From Gallibacterium genomosp. 3 (GTDB lineage: Bacteria > Pseudomonadota > Gammaproteobacteria > Enterobacterales > Pasteurellaceae), in contig NZ_JTJR01000035.1 of assembly GCF_001678475.1 (NCBI RefSeq), forward strand, positions 1-64,000: DNA of 64,000 nt, written 5' to 3'. The notes under the pieces were generated by a model. That model was not told where the DNA came from. It worked only from the letters and a program-made list of their open reading frames with translations, and searched no databases. A program made the position numbers and the translations under genes. Shown piece after piece: positions 8,737 to 21,532 of the stretch (its first letter is position 1; each line of letters opens with the position of its first letter).

Positions 8737-9690
8737 TTAGTAATTCTTGCTTAAATCCAGGTGAGAATATAAGTGAGCAACTTGTTCTTCATAACCATTA
8801 AACATTAATGTTGGCTGTCTTTTAATATCAAATAATCCACCAGCTCCAATTACACGTTCAGAGGCTTGCGACCAACGAGGATGATCTACTTTTGGATTCA
8901 CATTGGCATAAAAACCATATTCATGTGGAGCAAGTTTTACCCAAGTGGTTAATGGGCGAGTTTCACTTAAGGTAATCTTGACAATGGATTTAATACTCTT
9001 AAACCCGTATTTCCAAGGCACAACTAAGCGAATCGGTGCGCCACTTTGTGGTGCTAAAGTTTTACCATATAGCCCGACAGACATCAGTGTTAGTGGATTC
9101 ATTGCTTCTTCAATCGTCAATCCCTCGATATAAGGGTAATCAATATTACCACCGAAGAAAGGATTTTTTTGCCCTGGCATCTGCTCTGGATCATACAGTG
9201 TTTCAAAGACAACATATTTTGCTTTACTAGTAGGAGCAACAGTTTTTAATAAAGAGGAAAGTGGAAAACCAATCCAAGGAATAACCATTGACCAAGCCTC
9301 GACACAACGGAAACGGTAGATTCGCTCTTCTAATGGAAATTTAGTGAGTAGATCTTGGTGATCTAAGATAAGTGGTTTCTCAACTTCACCGCCAATTTCT
9401 AATTGCCAAGGATTGTTTTTAAAATCTTTTGCGTAGTGTGCAGGCGAGCCTTTTTCAACACCAAATTCATAAAAATTATTATAACCAATCACTTTTTCTT
9501 CAGGTGTTAATGGCAATGTATTTTCTGCTTGGGCGGAAAAATCTAATGCGATACGGCGATCGATTTTCTCTTCTGCATAACTTAGTTTAGGCAGTAATGG
9601 CGTAATACTTGCCGACCCTAATAAAGCAATCAACTGTCGGCGTTTTTTAAAAATATGTTCAGGGGTAACATCGTGTTCAGTGAGTTTCAT
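8737..9690 (-). CDS. msrP: MsrP, periplasmic molybdopterin protein-methionine-sulfoxide reductase
   Basis: A 317-residue Moco enzyme (formerly YedY) that reduces methionine sulfoxide in periplasmic proteins damaged by reactive chlorine and oxygen species. The N-terminus carries a twin-arginine signal ([11 protein letters not shown], about residues 15-25) and a cleavage region near SYAEEK, so the protein is exported folded. The molybdenum-ligand Cys lies in [11 protein letters not shown] (about residue 128). The sulfite-oxidase-type core continues to the C-terminus ([18 protein letters not shown]). It precedes msrQ with a 1-bp gap. Confidence 0.96.
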   Translation of the reverse strand: MKLTEHDVTPEHIFKKRRQLIALLGSASITPLLPKLSYAEEKIDRRIALDFSAQAENTLPLTPEEKVIGYNNFYEFGVEKGSPAHYAKDFKNNPWQLEIGGEVEKPLILDHQDLLTKFPLEERIYRFRCVEAWSMVIPWIGFPLSSLLKTVAPTSKAKYVVFETLYDPEQMPGQKNPFFGGNIDYPYIEGLTIEEAMNPLTLMSVGLYGKTLAPQSGAPIRLVVPWKYGFKSIKSIVKITLSETRPLTTWVKLAPHEYGFYANVNPKVDHPRWSQASERVIGAGGLFDIKRQPTLMFNGYEEQVAHLYSHLDLSKNY

Positions 9691-9876
9691 ATACTATCCT
9701 TAATAATAAATAAAAGTAATTAATGAACCGATATTCAGATTGGCATTTTTAATAGAAGTTCCTGATGAATTGGAAAAGTTTATAGATTGCTGTAATAGGT
9801 AAGATAAAAGGGAATTTATTGCTCATCAGAAAAACGCTATACTACCAACACTTTTATGTAACCACTGAGGTGGAAC

Positions 9877-10965
9877 TTGACCACAACAATTTCAGAAGTT
9901 TTTACGTTAGAACCACAAGATAATGCACGATTGCAATCACTTTGTGGACCATTTGATGAACATATCTCATTAATTGAAAAGCAGTTTAACCTGATTATCT
10001 CTCGCCGTAATTTTACGTTTACCTTAGAGTCAGCCGATGAAGAAAGTAAACCTCATCACGCACAGTTGTTGAAAAATGTGGCAAAGCTCATTCAACGTTT
10101 ATATGTCGAAACGGCAATGGTGAAAGGCAAAGTGAATGAACTTGATCTTGAGCAAATTCATTTAGCAATCCAAGAAAGCCGAATGTTGCTGCAACAGGTT
10201 GATACCGTTGAGGATGATGAAGCTAAAGTCTTTAGTACCACGATCAAAACTAAGCGTGGTGTGATCAAACCACGTGGCAAAAATCAGATCCAATATTTAC
10301 ATAATATTTTACGTCATGATATTAGTTTTGGGATTGGACCTGCGGGAACTGGGAAAACCTTTTTAGCGGTGGCTGCGGCAGTTGAAGCACTAGAAAAACA
10401 GCAAGTACGCCGTTTATTATTAACTCGTCCAGCGGTGGAAGCAGGGGAAAAATTAGGTTTCTTACCTGGTGATTTAGCCCAAAAAATCGATCCTTATTTA
10501 CGTCCATTATATGATGCACTGTTTGAAATGTTGGGCTTTGAAAAAGTACAAAAACTGATGGAGCGTAATGTGATTGAGATTGCACCTCTAGCCTATATGC
10601 GTGGGCGTACATTAAATGATGCCTTTATTATTTTAGACGAAAGCCAAAATACCACTATTGAACAAATGAAAATGTTTTTAACACGGATTGGCTTTAATTC
10701 TAAGGCAGTGATTACGGGGGATATTACGCAAGTTGATTTACCTCGTGGGCAAAAATCTGGATTACGCCATGCGATTGATGTTTTAGGGGATGTTGAAGAA
10801 TTAAGTTTTAACTATTTTAAGAGCGAAGATATTGTTCGGCATCCAGTGGTGGCGAAAGTGGTGCAAGCCTATGAAAAATGGGAAGCAGAAGATGAAATTC
10901 GCCGTAAAGAAGCTGCTGAACAACGCCGTTTAGCCAAATTAGAGGGACAAAAAGATGACGCATAA
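9877..10965 (+). CDS. ybeZ: PhoH-like ATPase (YbeZ)
   Basis: A 362-residue PhoH-family P-loop NTPase. Walker A is GPAGTGKTF (about residue 150) and Walker B is [10 protein letters not shown] (about 245), followed by the ITGD sensor region. The start is TTG: GAGGTGGAAC lies directly upstream and [19 protein letters not shown] matches the YbeZ N-terminus. The stop overlaps ybeY by 11 bp. YbeZ works with the YbeY endoribonuclease in 16S rRNA maturation and ribosome quality control. The E. coli order (miaB-ybeZ-ybeY) is partly kept here. Confidence 0.94.
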   Translation: MTTTISEVFTLEPQDNARLQSLCGPFDEHISLIEKQFNLIISRRNFTFTLESADEESKPHHAQLLKNVAKLIQRLYVETAMVKGKVNELDLEQIHLAIQESRMLLQQVDTVEDDEAKVFSTTIKTKRGVIKPRGKNQIQYLHNILRHDISFGIGPAGTGKTFLAVAAAVEALEKQQVRRLLLTRPAVEAGEKLGFLPGDLAQKIDPYLRPLYDALFEMLGFEKVQKLMERNVIEIAPLAYMRGRTLNDAFIILDESQNTTIEQMKMFLTRIGFNSKAVITGDITQVDLPRGQKSGLRHAIDVLGDVEELSFNYFKSEDIVRHPVVAKVVQAYEKWEAEDEIRRKEAAEQRRLAKLEGQKDDA

Positions 10966-11431
10966 ACCAGATGTCATTGTTGATTTACAAATTGTGTCAG
11001 AGGATCAATCCAATTTACCTTCATTAGAGAAGTTTATCTATTGGGCGACTCAAGCGGTACGCCCTGAACAAGAGAATGTCGAATTGACTATTCGGATCGT
11101 TGATGAAGCGGAAAGTCACCATCTTAACTTTACTTATCGCGGAAAAGATCGCCCAACCAATGTGTTATCGTTTCCTTTTGAAGTGCCAGAGGGAATTGAG
11201 TTGCCTTTATTGGGGGATTTAGTCATTTGTCGTCAAGTGGTAGAGAAAGAAGCAGCAGAACAGCAAATTTCACTAGAAGCCCATTATGCACATTTAACTG
11301 TACACGGCTGCTTACATTTATTGGGGTATGATCATATTGAAGATGATGAAGCAGAAGAAATGGAGAGCCTAGAAACAGAGATTATGCTAGGAATGGGTTA
11401 TCAAGATCCTTATTTGAGCGAAAAGATCTAG
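10955..11431 (+). CDS. ybeY: Endoribonuclease YbeY
   Basis: A 158-residue zinc-dependent endoribonuclease needed for 16S rRNA 3'-end maturation and late 30S quality control. The diagnostic metal motif [11 protein letters not shown] is present at about residues 115-125, with the upstream [15 protein letters not shown] strand also typical. The length is normal. It overlaps the PhoH-like gene by 11 bp, so the two are translationally coupled, and tmcA follows 15 bp downstream, giving a three-gene RNA-maturation operon. Confidence 0.97.
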   Translation: MTHKPDVIVDLQIVSEDQSNLPSLEKFIYWATQAVRPEQENVELTIRIVDEAESHHLNFTYRGKDRPTNVLSFPFEVPEGIELPLLGDLVICRQVVEKEAAEQQISLEAHYAHLTVHGCLHLLGYDHIEDDEAEEMESLETEIMLGMGYQDPYLSEKI

Positions 11432-11446
11432 GCTATTGCTAATTTT

Positions 11447-13420
11447 ATGCACGACACCTCCTCTAATTTCTCTCGTCAAGTGGTGATCTTAACTGGCAAT
11501 CAAGCTTGGCGAGAGCAGCAATATCAACAAATTATTCAACATTATCCTACACAATCAATTCTGTGTTGTGCTTCTCGTCCCCCAGCAATATTGCATCAGC
11601 AGTTACAATTTTTTCCCTTTAACAATAGTCGTAATGTATTGGGGCAGGAGTTTTCATTAGCGATTTTTGATGCCACAGAGGGCGAACATTTAGCATTTCA
11701 TCTTGATACCCTCACCATTCTTGCTGCGACTTTAAAAGCGGGCGGATGTCTTTTTCTGTTGTTACCAAACTGGCAAACCTTAACAACGACGCCAGATCAA
11801 GATTCATTACGTTGGAATAGTGCAGATACAGCAACAACCACACCACAGTTTATCGCGTGGTTAAAGCAGAAAATCGATCAATATGATTTAAAGATTTATT
11901 CTGCGGAGCAGCCGTTAATTGATTATCCTAAAATCCAAACTGATGAATGGCAATTACCCAGATTGGCACTGCAAGAACAGCAACAATGCCTACACCAACT
12001 GTTACAACCGCAAGTAGATATCTATTTGCTGATGGCAGGGAGAGGGCGAGGAAAATCGGCATTAGCGGGACAATTTATTCAACAGCTTATCACTCGACAG
12101 CAGCGAGTATTAGTAACAGCTGCAAATCAGCAAGCTATCACAACGTTAAAACATTTTGCTGCACCACAACACATTGAATTTATTGCGCCAGATGCATTAA
12201 ACCAACAATTAGCCCAAGCCACGATTAAAGAGTATGATTGGCTGATTGTCGATGAAGCAGCAATGTTGCCTTTATCTTTATTACAGCGTTTTTGTAAGGT
12301 ATTCCCGAAAGTATTATTGGCAACAACCAGTGAGGGGTATGAGGGAACAGGGCAAGGATTTCGCTTGAAATTAGAACAGCAACTTGATCGTTGTTACCAT
12401 TATTTAACCTTAACGATTCCATTGCGTTGGCCAATGGGTGATAGATTAGAATGTTGGGTGAATGATATTGCGTTATTAGTGCCACAGCTGCAATCAAAGA
12501 TCCCCTATCAACCGACCAATGATTATCAATTTCTCGTCACTGATTATCTTCCTATCAGTGAACAGTTAATTGCCTTGTATCAACTATTATCTTTAGCGCA
12601 CTATCGGACTTCTCCCACAGACTTTCGCCGTTTACTAGACGGAAATCAGCAACGTTTTATTTGGTGTGAAGTCGCACAGCAGCCAGTTGGCGTAGTTTGG
12701 GGATTAATTGAAGGCGGGATTGAAAATATTGAATTAATAGAAGGTATTTGCCAAGGGTACCGTCGTCCTAAAGGTAATCTGGTGGCTCAAGCCTTAGCTT
12801 TTCAATTAAATCAGCGAGCGGCAGTGCAGTTACGTTCATTACGTATTTCAAGAATTGCGGTTGCACCGCAATGGCAACATCATGGTATTGGTACTGCATT
12901 AATCCAGCAGTTACAGCAACGTTATCGCCATCAACAAGATTTTTTGTCAGTGAGCTTTGGTTATAGCAAAGAATTATTGGCATTTTGGCAACGGGTTGGT
13001 TTCCAAGTCGTAGGATTAAGCCAAGGCACAGAAGCGAGTAGTGGTAATTATAGCGTGATGATGGTTTATCCATTGTCGGAAGCTGGTGATCTGTTCTGTC
13101 AACAAGCGATGCGGAAATTTGGGCGAGATCTTCCACTTATGGTACATCCGTTGTGTGTTGAATTAAGCGGACAATTAGGTTTATCTCTCGATATTGATTG
13201 GCAATTAACGGCAGATGATAGGCAGAGTTTATCTGATTTTGTTACGCATCAACGCACAGTGGTGGTAAGTTATCCTGCTTTACGCCGTTTGTTATATCAC
13301 TACCCAGATTCGAATTTACAACAACAGCTTAAGTTTTTGATTCAACCTTTTCAACGCAATCAGAAACAGCGTTTGATAGCGTTTAAGCAGCAGCTTGCTA
13401 ATTTTTTACAAAAAAATTAG
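11447..13420 (+). CDS. tmcA: tRNA(Met) cytidine acetyltransferase
   Basis: Forms N4-acetylcytidine at the wobble base of elongator tRNA-Met using acetyl-CoA and ATP, which prevents misreading of AUA. The 657 residues carry an N-terminal DUF1726-type domain, a RecD-like helicase module with Walker A AGRGRGKSAL (about 198-207) and a DEAA Walker B (LIVDEAAMLPL, about 265), then a GNAT acetyltransferase domain (IAVAPQWQHHGIGTALI, about 475) and a tRNA-binding C-terminus. No strong ribosome binding site precedes ATG 11447. It is last in the phoH-ybeY-tmcA unit and is glutamine-rich. Confidence 0.95.
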   Translation: MHDTSSNFSRQVVILTGNQAWREQQYQQIIQHYPTQSILCCASRPPAILHQQLQFFPFNNSRNVLGQEFSLAIFDATEGEHLAFHLDTLTILAATLKAGGCLFLLLPNWQTLTTTPDQDSLRWNSADTATTTPQFIAWLKQKIDQYDLKIYSAEQPLIDYPKIQTDEWQLPRLALQEQQQCLHQLLQPQVDIYLLMAGRGRGKSALAGQFIQQLITRQQRVLVTAANQQAITTLKHFAAPQHIEFIAPDALNQQLAQATIKEYDWLIVDEAAMLPLSLLQRFCKVFPKVLLATTSEGYEGTGQGFRLKLEQQLDRCYHYLTLTIPLRWPMGDRLECWVNDIALLVPQLQSKIPYQPTNDYQFLVTDYLPISEQLIALYQLLSLAHYRTSPTDFRRLLDGNQQRFIWCEVAQQPVGVVWGLIEGGIENIELIEGICQGYRRPKGNLVAQALAFQLNQRAAVQLRSLRISRIAVAPQWQHHGIGTALIQQLQQRYRHQQDFLSVSFGYSKELLAFWQRVGFQVVGLSQGTEASSGNYSVMMVYPLSEAGDLFCQQAMRKFGRDLPLMVHPLCVELSGQLGLSLDIDWQLTADDRQSLSDFVTHQRTVVVSYPALRRLLYHYPDSNLQQQLKFLIQPFQRNQKQRLIAFKQQLANFLQKN

Positions 13421-13581
13421 AAAAAAATTAACTGTTAGATTAAACTCAAAACCTAGTTAATAAATTTATCTTTGAAATTTATTAAAAAATTAAAATCTAT
13501 AATTTCATTAAATTTTAGAATTTAATCTTTATATTGTTTTGTAATAAAGCAAAATAAACGAATTTTTAGCATAAAATTCTA

Positions 13582-13610
13582 TTGACTAGTTTTGGGCTTT
13601 TCGGCAAAAT
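13582..13610 (+). promoter_or_regulatory. Probable leu operon promoter
   Basis: TTGACT at 13582-13587 is a near-consensus -35. With a 17-bp spacer it is followed by CAAAAT at 13605-13610 as a weak -10. Transcription from about 13617 would produce a leader holding the peptide and attenuator described next. Confidence 0.5.
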
Positions 13611-13644
13611 CAAACTCGTTTTTGATTTACAAGGTTTTAAATAG

Positions 13645-13695
13645 ATGATTCATTCAATTTCTTTATCTCTGCTTCTCCTCCTCGCAAATAGATAA
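13645..13695 (+). CDS. leuL: leu operon leader peptide
   Basis: A 16-codon frame, MIHSISLSLLLLLANR, with five consecutive leucine codons (CTG CTT CTC CTC CTC) plus an earlier TTA, located 166 bp upstream of leuA. AAGG lies about 10 bases upstream of the ATG. The leucine run, the small size, the position between promoter and terminator, and the alternative RNA folds downstream are the hallmarks of a leucine attenuator. Ribosomes stalling in the run for lack of charged tRNA-Leu would favour read-through into leuABCD. Confidence 0.9.
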   Translation: MIHSISLSLLLLLANR

Positions 13696-13697
13696 TT

Positions 13698-13778
13698 TGT
13701 GCGGTAGGTCGTGGATAAAGAAAAGTTAATCAAAGCAAACACACACATCAGCCCGCACACAAGCGGGCTTTTTTTTTA
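13698..13778 (+). promoter_or_regulatory. leu attenuator: competing antiterminator and terminator
   Basis: The terminator is AGCCCGC (13750-13756), a 6-base loop, GCGGGCT (13763-13769) and a T-run to 13778. TGTGCGG at 13698-13704 can instead pair with CCGCACA at 13753-13759, which overlaps the terminator's left arm, giving a mutually exclusive antiterminator. The same upstream segment can pair back to CGCAAAT inside the end of the leader peptide gene (about 13683-13689) as the protector fold. This is a complete attenuation switch read directly from the sequence. Confidence 0.88.
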
Positions 13779-13810
13779 ATTAACAAATAATCGTAATAGC
13801 GGAGTGGCGT

Positions 13811-16437
<2,627 letters not shown>

Positions 16438-16485
16438 TCCATCGCAGTAGTGTAGTAAATAATAAAAGATAAACGAGTGATTATT

Positions 16486-17898
16486 ATGGGCAAAACATTA
16501 TACGAAAAATTATTTGACGCTCATGTCGTGTATGAAGCGGAAGGTGAAACGCCAATTCTTTATATTAATCGTCATTTAATGCATGAAGTAACCTCACCAC
16601 AAGCCTTTGATGGCTTGCGTGTTGCAGGGAGAAAAGTACGTCAGCCGAGTAAAACATTTGCGACTATGGATCATAGTATTTCTACCCAGAGTCGTGATCC
16701 TGCTGCTTGTGGGGAGCAAGCAAGAATCCAAGTGTTAGAGTTAGATAAAAACTGCCATGCAAACAATATTTCGCTTTATGACCTCAATAATAAAAAACAA
16801 GGAATTGTTCATGTTGTTGGGCCAGAACAGGGATTAACTTTACCGGGAATGACAATCGTATGTGGTGATTCACATACTGCAACACACGGTGCTTTCGGGG
16901 CATTAGCGTTCGGCATTGGTACATCTGAAGTTGAACACGTTTTAGCTACACAAACCTTAAAACAAGCTCGTGCGAAGAAAATGAAGATCGAAGTACGAGG
17001 CAAAGTTGCGGAAGGGATTACCGCAAAAGATATTATCTTAGCCATTATTGGAAAAACTACTATGGCGGGCGGAACTGGTCATGTGGTGGAATTTTGTGGT
17101 CAAGCGATTGAAGATCTTTCGATGGAAGGTCGAATGACAGTATGTAATATGGCGATTGAATTAGGCGCAAAAGCAGGATTGGTTGCACCAGATCAAACCA
17201 CATTTGACTATTTGAAAGGTCGTCCGTATGCACCAAAAGGTGAAGAGTGGGATAAAGCCGTTGAATATTGGAAAACCTTAAAAAGTGATCCGGATGCGGA
17301 ATTTGATACTGTGGTGGTATTAGAAGCAAAAGATATTGCACCGCAAGTCACTTGGGGAACTAACCCAGGTCAAGTAATCGCAGTCGATCAAACTGTGCCA
17401 AAAGTAGAGGAAATTGCAGATCCGATAGAGAAACAATCTGCGGAAAAAGCCTTAGCTTATATGGGATTACAAGGCGGTGAACACTTAACTGATATTAAAG
17501 TGGATAAAGTTTTTATTGGTTCTTGTACTAATTCGCGCATTGAAGATTTACGTGCAGCCGCTGCTGTTGCTAAAGGCCGTAAAGTGGCTGCGGGTGTGCA
17601 AGCATTGGTTGTGCCGGGCTCAGGATTAGTAAAAGAACAAGCAGAAAAAGAAGGCTTAGATAAAATCTTTATTGAAGCTGGGTTTGAATGGCGTTTACCG
17701 GGTTGTTCAATGTGTTTAGCGATGAATGATGACCGTCTTGGGGAATGGGAACGTTGTGCCTCAACAAGTAACCGTAACTTTGAAAGCCGTCAAGGACGTA
17801 ATGGTCGTACTCATTTAGTGAGTCCAGCAATGGCAGCAGCTGCGGCAGTATTTGGTAAATTCACCGATATTCGTGCAGTCGAATTATTAGGAGCATAA
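16486..17898 (+). CDS. leuC: 3-isopropylmalate dehydratase large subunit
   Basis: With LeuD it isomerises 2- to 3-isopropylmalate through an aconitase-type [4Fe-4S] cluster. The 470 residues include the cluster cysteines in GSCTNSR (about 346) and PGCSMC (about 407-412), plus GDSHTATHG near residue 130. I chose ATG 16486 because [15 protein letters not shown] is the conserved N-terminus; an in-frame GTG lies 9 bases upstream. It follows leuB by 48 bp and leuD by one base, the usual leuCD arrangement. Confidence 0.97.
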   Translation: MGKTLYEKLFDAHVVYEAEGETPILYINRHLMHEVTSPQAFDGLRVAGRKVRQPSKTFATMDHSISTQSRDPAACGEQARIQVLELDKNCHANNISLYDLNNKKQGIVHVVGPEQGLTLPGMTIVCGDSHTATHGAFGALAFGIGTSEVEHVLATQTLKQARAKKMKIEVRGKVAEGITAKDIILAIIGKTTMAGGTGHVVEFCGQAIEDLSMEGRMTVCNMAIELGAKAGLVAPDQTTFDYLKGRPYAPKGEEWDKAVEYWKTLKSDPDAEFDTVVVLEAKDIAPQVTWGTNPGQVIAVDQTVPKVEEIADPIEKQSAEKALAYMGLQGGEHLTDIKVDKVFIGSCTNSRIEDLRAAAAVAKGRKVAAGVQALVVPGSGLVKEQAEKEGLDKIFIEAGFEWRLPGCSMCLAMNDDRLGEWERCASTSNRNFESRQGRNGRTHLVSPAMAAAAAVFGKFTDIRAVELLGA

Positions 17899-17899
17899 T

Positions 17900-18502
17900 A
17901 TGGCAGGATTTAAACAACATCGTGGCTTAGTCATTCCATTAGATATGGCAAATGTGGATACTGATGCCATTATTCCAAAACAATTTTTACAAGCAGTAAC
18001 ACGAGTTGGTTTTGGTAAACACTTATTTCATGAGTGGCGTTATCTTGACCCAGCAGGTACACAATTAAATCCAAAATTTGTATTAAATTTCCCACAATAT
18101 CAAGGTGCAACAATTTTATTAGCTAGAGAAAATTTAGGTTGTGGTTCATCAAGAGAACACGCACCGTGGGCGTTAGCAGATTATGGTATTAAAGTGATGA
18201 TAGCCCCAAGCTTTGCGGATATTTTTTACAGCAATAGCTTAAATAATCATCTATTACCAGTGAAATTAACTGAACAAGAGGTTGATGAGATCTTTACTTG
18301 GGTGAAAGCCAATGAGGGTAAACCGATTGATGTTGATCTTGAACAACAAACTGTCAAAGTTGGGGAAAAAATCTATCACTTTACGTTGGATCCATTCCGC
18401 CGTCATTGTTTATTAAATGGTTTAGATAATATTGGTTTAACCTTACAACATGAAGATGCAATTGCGGAATATGAGAAAAATATTCCGAGTTTCTTACGTT
18501 AA
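17900..18502 (+). CDS. leuD: 3-isopropylmalate dehydratase small subunit
   Basis: The swivelling small subunit that completes the LeuCD active site. At 200 residues it has the normal length. It shows [13 protein letters not shown] near the N-terminus and the [13 protein letters not shown] substrate-binding loop (about residues 73-85). It starts one base after leuC and ends the leu operon. No T-rich terminator follows directly; instead the third copy of the dispersed repeat begins two bases after the stop. Confidence 0.98.
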   Translation: MAGFKQHRGLVIPLDMANVDTDAIIPKQFLQAVTRVGFGKHLFHEWRYLDPAGTQLNPKFVLNFPQYQGATILLARENLGCGSSREHAPWALADYGIKVMIAPSFADIFYSNSLNNHLLPVKLTEQEVDEIFTWVKANEGKPIDVDLEQQTVKVGEKIYHFTLDPFRRHCLLNGLDNIGLTLQHEDAIAEYEKNIPSFLR

Positions 18503-18503
18503 T

Positions 18504-18800
18504 GGCATCTTTGCATCTCCCCTAGCCCCTCTTCAGGACTGAAGAGTGAAATCGTTTTGCAAAGAGGTAAGGTCTGTAATTTTTGGTGAGCTTTTATTAA
18601 ACGTTTTGGTTAATCAATATTTATCATTTTAGATAGTTTAATTTGACTATTTTGACTAATCAATATTTATCATTTTGACCAATCGAGATTAGCTATTTTT
18701 GAGCTATTTCTTCTCGCCAAAATGTGCTGAATACTAGTCAAATACTCGATGATCGTTCCTCTTCATTAAATGAAAAGGAGTGAGGAGGAGATGCGAAGAT
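18504..18800 (+). repeat. Dispersed structured repeat, copy 3 (longest)
   Basis: Third family member, between the convergent leuD and tpiA genes. It has the clearest ends: ATCTTTGCATCTCC at left is matched, inverted, by GGAGATGCGAAGAT at right (one mismatch, or a G-U pair in RNA). The left hairpin is CTCTTCAG/CTGAAGAG (about 18529-18546). The right hairpin is a roughly 15-bp imperfect stem around TTCAT/ATGAA (about 18750-18783). It is about 45 bp longer than the other copies because a segment containing TAATCAATATTTATCATTTT appears twice in the middle. No coding frame. Confidence 0.87.
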
Positions 18801-18802
18801 AC

Positions 18803-18832
18803 AAAAAAACCTGCTAGTAATAACTAGCAGGT
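18803..18832 (-). terminator. tpiA terminator
   Basis: A 10-bp perfect stem (ACCTGCTAGT/ACTAGCAGGT, AATA loop) followed on the minus strand by a run of seven T. It directly abuts the right end of repeat copy 3. Confidence 0.85.
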
Positions 18833-18863
18833 CTTCTAAAAATCACCTAATTAAGCAATGAAA

Positions 18864-19631
18864 TTAGTTTTTTGCTTTTGCAGCTGCTTTCACGATAGTT
18901 GCAAATGCTGGTGCTTTTAATGATGCACCACCGACTAACGCACCATCAATATCTGGCATTGCGAATAATTCTGCTGCATTCGCATCATTTACAGAACCAC
19001 CGTATTGAAGAATAACTTGTTCTGCCACTTTTACGTCTTTCTTCGCAATATGGCTACGAATAAATGCGTGAACAGCTTGTGCTTGTGCTGGGGTTGCTGA
19101 TTTACCAGTACCGATTGCCCAAATTGGCTCATATGCAATCACTGCACCAAGGAACGCTTCTGCGCCTAATGTATTTAATACTGCATCAATTTGTCTTGCG
19201 CACACTTCTTCAGTTTTACCAGCTTCATTTTCAGCTTCACTTTCACCAATACAAAGCACTGGCACTAAACCTTGCTCTTTTAATACTGCAAATTTTTGTG
19301 CGATAAATTCATCACTTTCGTGGTGATAAGCACGACGTTCTGAGTGACCGATAATGATATATTTTGCACCAAAATCTTTTAACATTGTGGCAGAAATATC
19401 ACCAGTAAACGCACCTGATTGTTTAAGATCTACGTTTTGTGAACCTAATGCAATTTTACTGCCTACTAATGCAGCTTCTGCTTCTGCTAAATACATAACT
19501 GGTGGTGCAATCGCAACATCACAACCTTCCACGCCAGCTAATTCTGCTTTTAAACCATTAATTAATTCTTTGGTAAACGCTTTGCTACCATTTAATTTCC
19601 AGTTGCCCATTACTAAAGGACGGCGAGCCAT
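18864..19631 (-). CDS. tpiA: Triosephosphate isomerase
   Basis: Interconverts dihydroxyacetone phosphate and glyceraldehyde-3-phosphate in glycolysis and gluconeogenesis. The 255-residue TIM barrel carries the substrate lysine in GNWKLNG, the electrophilic histidine in GHSERR (about 96) and the catalytic glutamate in [11 protein letters not shown] (about 168), then GGSV and GGASL phosphate loops. ATG 19631 is chosen because [15 protein letters not shown] is the canonical N-terminus and AAGGAGAAAATT lies just upstream; the frame stays open for 20 more codons. It is a single-gene unit. Confidence 0.98.
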   Translation of the reverse strand: MARRPLVMGNWKLNGSKAFTKELINGLKAELAGVEGCDVAIAPPVMYLAEAEAALVGSKIALGSQNVDLKQSGAFTGDISATMLKDFGAKYIIIGHSERRAYHHESDEFIAQKFAVLKEQGLVPVLCIGESEAENEAGKTEEVCARQIDAVLNTLGAEAFLGAVIAYEPIWAIGTGKSATPAQAQAVHAFIRSHIAKKDVKVAEQVILQYGGSVNDANAAELFAMPDIDGALVGGASLKAPAFATIVKAAAKAKN

Positions 19632-19774
19632 AATTTTCTCCTTGATCATATTCAAAAAAATAACGGCGCTTACTATAACAAAAATCCCCAAAAATCCTTA
19701 GAGATATATCAAAAAAAGCGAGAATTTTTTACAATAGCTGATAACAACCTAAATAACTTATTAGAAAATAACTT

Positions 19775-20506
19775 ATGAGAGTACCACGCATTTATCATCC
19801 CGAACCTTTAACACAGCAAACACAATGCCAATTAAGTGAAGACGCCGCACACCATGTTGGACGTGTATTACGTATGCAAATTGGCGATCGACTTGAATTA
19901 TTTGATGGTAGCAATCATATTTATCCCGCGGTGATAACTGAAGCAACTAAAAAACAGATTTCAGTATCACTTGAACCCGCCATCTTTGATGATCGTGAAT
20001 CTCCATTAATTATTCATTTAGGGCAAGTCATCTCGCGTGGCGAGCGCATGGAGTTCACCATCCAGAAATCGGTTGAATTAGGGGTAAAGATCATTACCCC
20101 ATTATGGTCGGAACGTTGTGGTGTCAAATTAGATGCCGAACGTATGGAAAAGAAAATTCAACAATGGCAAAAAATTGCGATTGCCGCTTGTGAACAGTGT
20201 GGACGCAACAGTATCCCTGAAATTCGCCCACTGATGAAATTACAAGATTGGTGTGCAGAAGATGACGGAATGTTAAAACTGAATTTACACCCAAGAGCCA
20301 CTCATTCGATTAAACAACTTGCACCGCCCCCAAAAGCAGGCGTACGTTTATTAATTGGTGCAGAAGGTGGGCTATCCGCTCAGGAGATCGAACATACTGT
20401 GCAACAAGGCTTTACCGAAGTTTTACTAGGCAAACGGGTGTTACGCACCGAAACAGCATCTTTGGTTGCTATTAGTGCCTTACAAGTCTGTTTTGGTGAT
20501 TTGTAG
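19775..20506 (+). CDS. rsmE: 16S rRNA m3U1498 methyltransferase
   Basis: Methylates N3 of U1498 in 16S rRNA. The 243-residue SPOUT-class enzyme has an N-terminal PUA-like domain (RIYHPEPL...HHVGRVLRM) and a C-terminal trefoil-knot methyltransferase region with [12 protein letters not shown] (about 200) and [15 protein letters not shown] (about 218-232), both signature motifs. The E. coli order rsmE-(gshB)-yqgE-ruvX is kept except that gshB is absent here, consistent with the fused gshF elsewhere in the window. Confidence 0.97.
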   Translation: MRVPRIYHPEPLTQQTQCQLSEDAAHHVGRVLRMQIGDRLELFDGSNHIYPAVITEATKKQISVSLEPAIFDDRESPLIIHLGQVISRGERMEFTIQKSVELGVKIITPLWSERCGVKLDAERMEKKIQQWQKIAIAACEQCGRNSIPEIRPLMKLQDWCAEDDGMLKLNLHPRATHSIKQLAPPPKAGVRLLIGAEGGLSAQEIEHTVQQGFTEVLLGKRVLRTETASLVAISALQVCFGDL

Positions 20507-20525
20507 TTTAGCTTGAAGGAAAATT

Positions 20526-21086
20526 ATGATATTACAAAATCAATTTCTTGTGGCAATGCCCGATCTTGCTGATCCTTTTTTTCAACGCACTGTCGTTTAT
20601 ATTTGTGAAGATAATGAACAAGGTAGTATGGGATTGGTGATTAACCAACCTACTGATTTAACTTTGGCAGAAATGATGGCAAAAATGAATCACTTTATGC
20701 CAACAGAACAACATTACCCAGAAAAACTGATCTTTGCTGGTGGGCCGGTTAATATTGAACAAGGGTTTGTGCTACATAGTGCAACACCACAAAAATACCG
20801 TTACTCTTTTTCAATCACCGATGATTTAGTTCTCACAACCTCTTCAGATATTTTATATTCACTTGGCAAAGAGTCGGGGCCTAAGGATTATTTGATTGCC
20901 TTAGGCTGTGCTTTATGGGAACCCAATCAACTGGCCGATGAAATTAAACAAAACTCATGGTTAACCGTGCCTGCAACACGCGAGATCCTGTTTACCTTAC
21001 CATTTGATCAGCGTTGGGATGCTGCCAATCATTTATTAGGTATCCAACAAAGTTATTTACTTAGCCACGAAATGGGAAATGCCTAA
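20526..21086 (+). CDS. yqgE: YqgE/AlgH family protein (UPF0301)
   Basis: A 186-residue DUF179 protein. The N-terminus [21 protein letters not shown], then [13 protein letters not shown] (about 78-90), and the C-terminal DQRWDAA identify the family. Its function is not firmly established; the Pseudomonas relative AlgH affects alginate regulation. It is predicted cytoplasmic, with no signal. TTGAAGGAAAATT precedes the ATG. It overlaps ruvX by one base, a very widely conserved pairing that suggests joint function or coordinated expression. Confidence 0.95.
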   Translation: MILQNQFLVAMPDLADPFFQRTVVYICEDNEQGSMGLVINQPTDLTLAEMMAKMNHFMPTEQHYPEKLIFAGGPVNIEQGFVLHSATPQKYRYSFSITDDLVLTTSSDILYSLGKESGPKDYLIALGCALWEPNQLADEIKQNSWLTVPATREILFTLPFDQRWDAANHLLGIQQSYLLSHEMGNA

Positions 21087-21505
21087 TGGAAAATTTAACT
21101 ATCATTGCGTTTGACTTCGGTACACAAAGTATTGGCTGTGCCGTAGGACAAAGTATTACCCAAACTGCTCAAGCCTTGCCGGCGTTTAAAGCTCAAGATG
21201 GGATTCCTAATTGGGACGCTATTAAAAAATGTTTAGATGAATGGCGACCTGATTATGTTGTTGTAGGCTTGCCATTAAATATGGACGGTACGGAACAAGA
21301 AATTACTCAGCGCGCCAGAAAATTTGCCAATCGTTTAAATGGACGTTTCGGAGTAAAAGTGGAATTACAAGATGAACGACTAACCACTACCGAAGCACGG
21401 GCAGAAATTTTTGCACGTGGCGGGTTTAAAGCACTATCTAAAGGCAAAATAGATTCTATCTCGGCGTGTTTAATTCTTGAAAGCTGGTTTGAAAATCGGG
21501 GATAA
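21086..21505 (+). CDS. ruvX: Holliday junction resolvase-like / 16S rRNA processing nuclease (YqgF)
   Basis: A 139-residue RNase H-fold protein of the YqgF/RuvX family, implicated in 5'-end maturation of 16S rRNA and structurally a Holliday junction resolvase relative. Catalytic acidic motifs are visible: [14 protein letters not shown] at the N-terminus, [12 protein letters not shown] in the middle and DERLTTTEA near residue 95, followed by [13 protein letters not shown]. It shares one base with the yqgE stop. A bidirectional hairpin separates it from the convergent art operon. Confidence 0.96.
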   Translation: MENLTIIAFDFGTQSIGCAVGQSITQTAQALPAFKAQDGIPNWDAIKKCLDEWRPDYVVVGLPLNMDGTEQEITQRARKFANRLNGRFGVKVELQDERLTTTEARAEIFARGGFKALSKGKIDSISACLILESWFENRG

Positions 21506-21528
21506 CGCTTTATCCCCGATTTGATTTT
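21494..21528. terminator. Bidirectional terminator between ruvX and artM
   Basis: ATCGGGGATA, a short loop and TATCCCCGAT form a 10-bp stem overlapping the ruvX stop, followed by TTGATTTT on the plus strand. On the minus strand the art operon runs into the same hairpin, followed by TTTTCAAACC. It can serve both convergent units. Confidence 0.75.
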
Positions 21529-21532
21529 AGAT

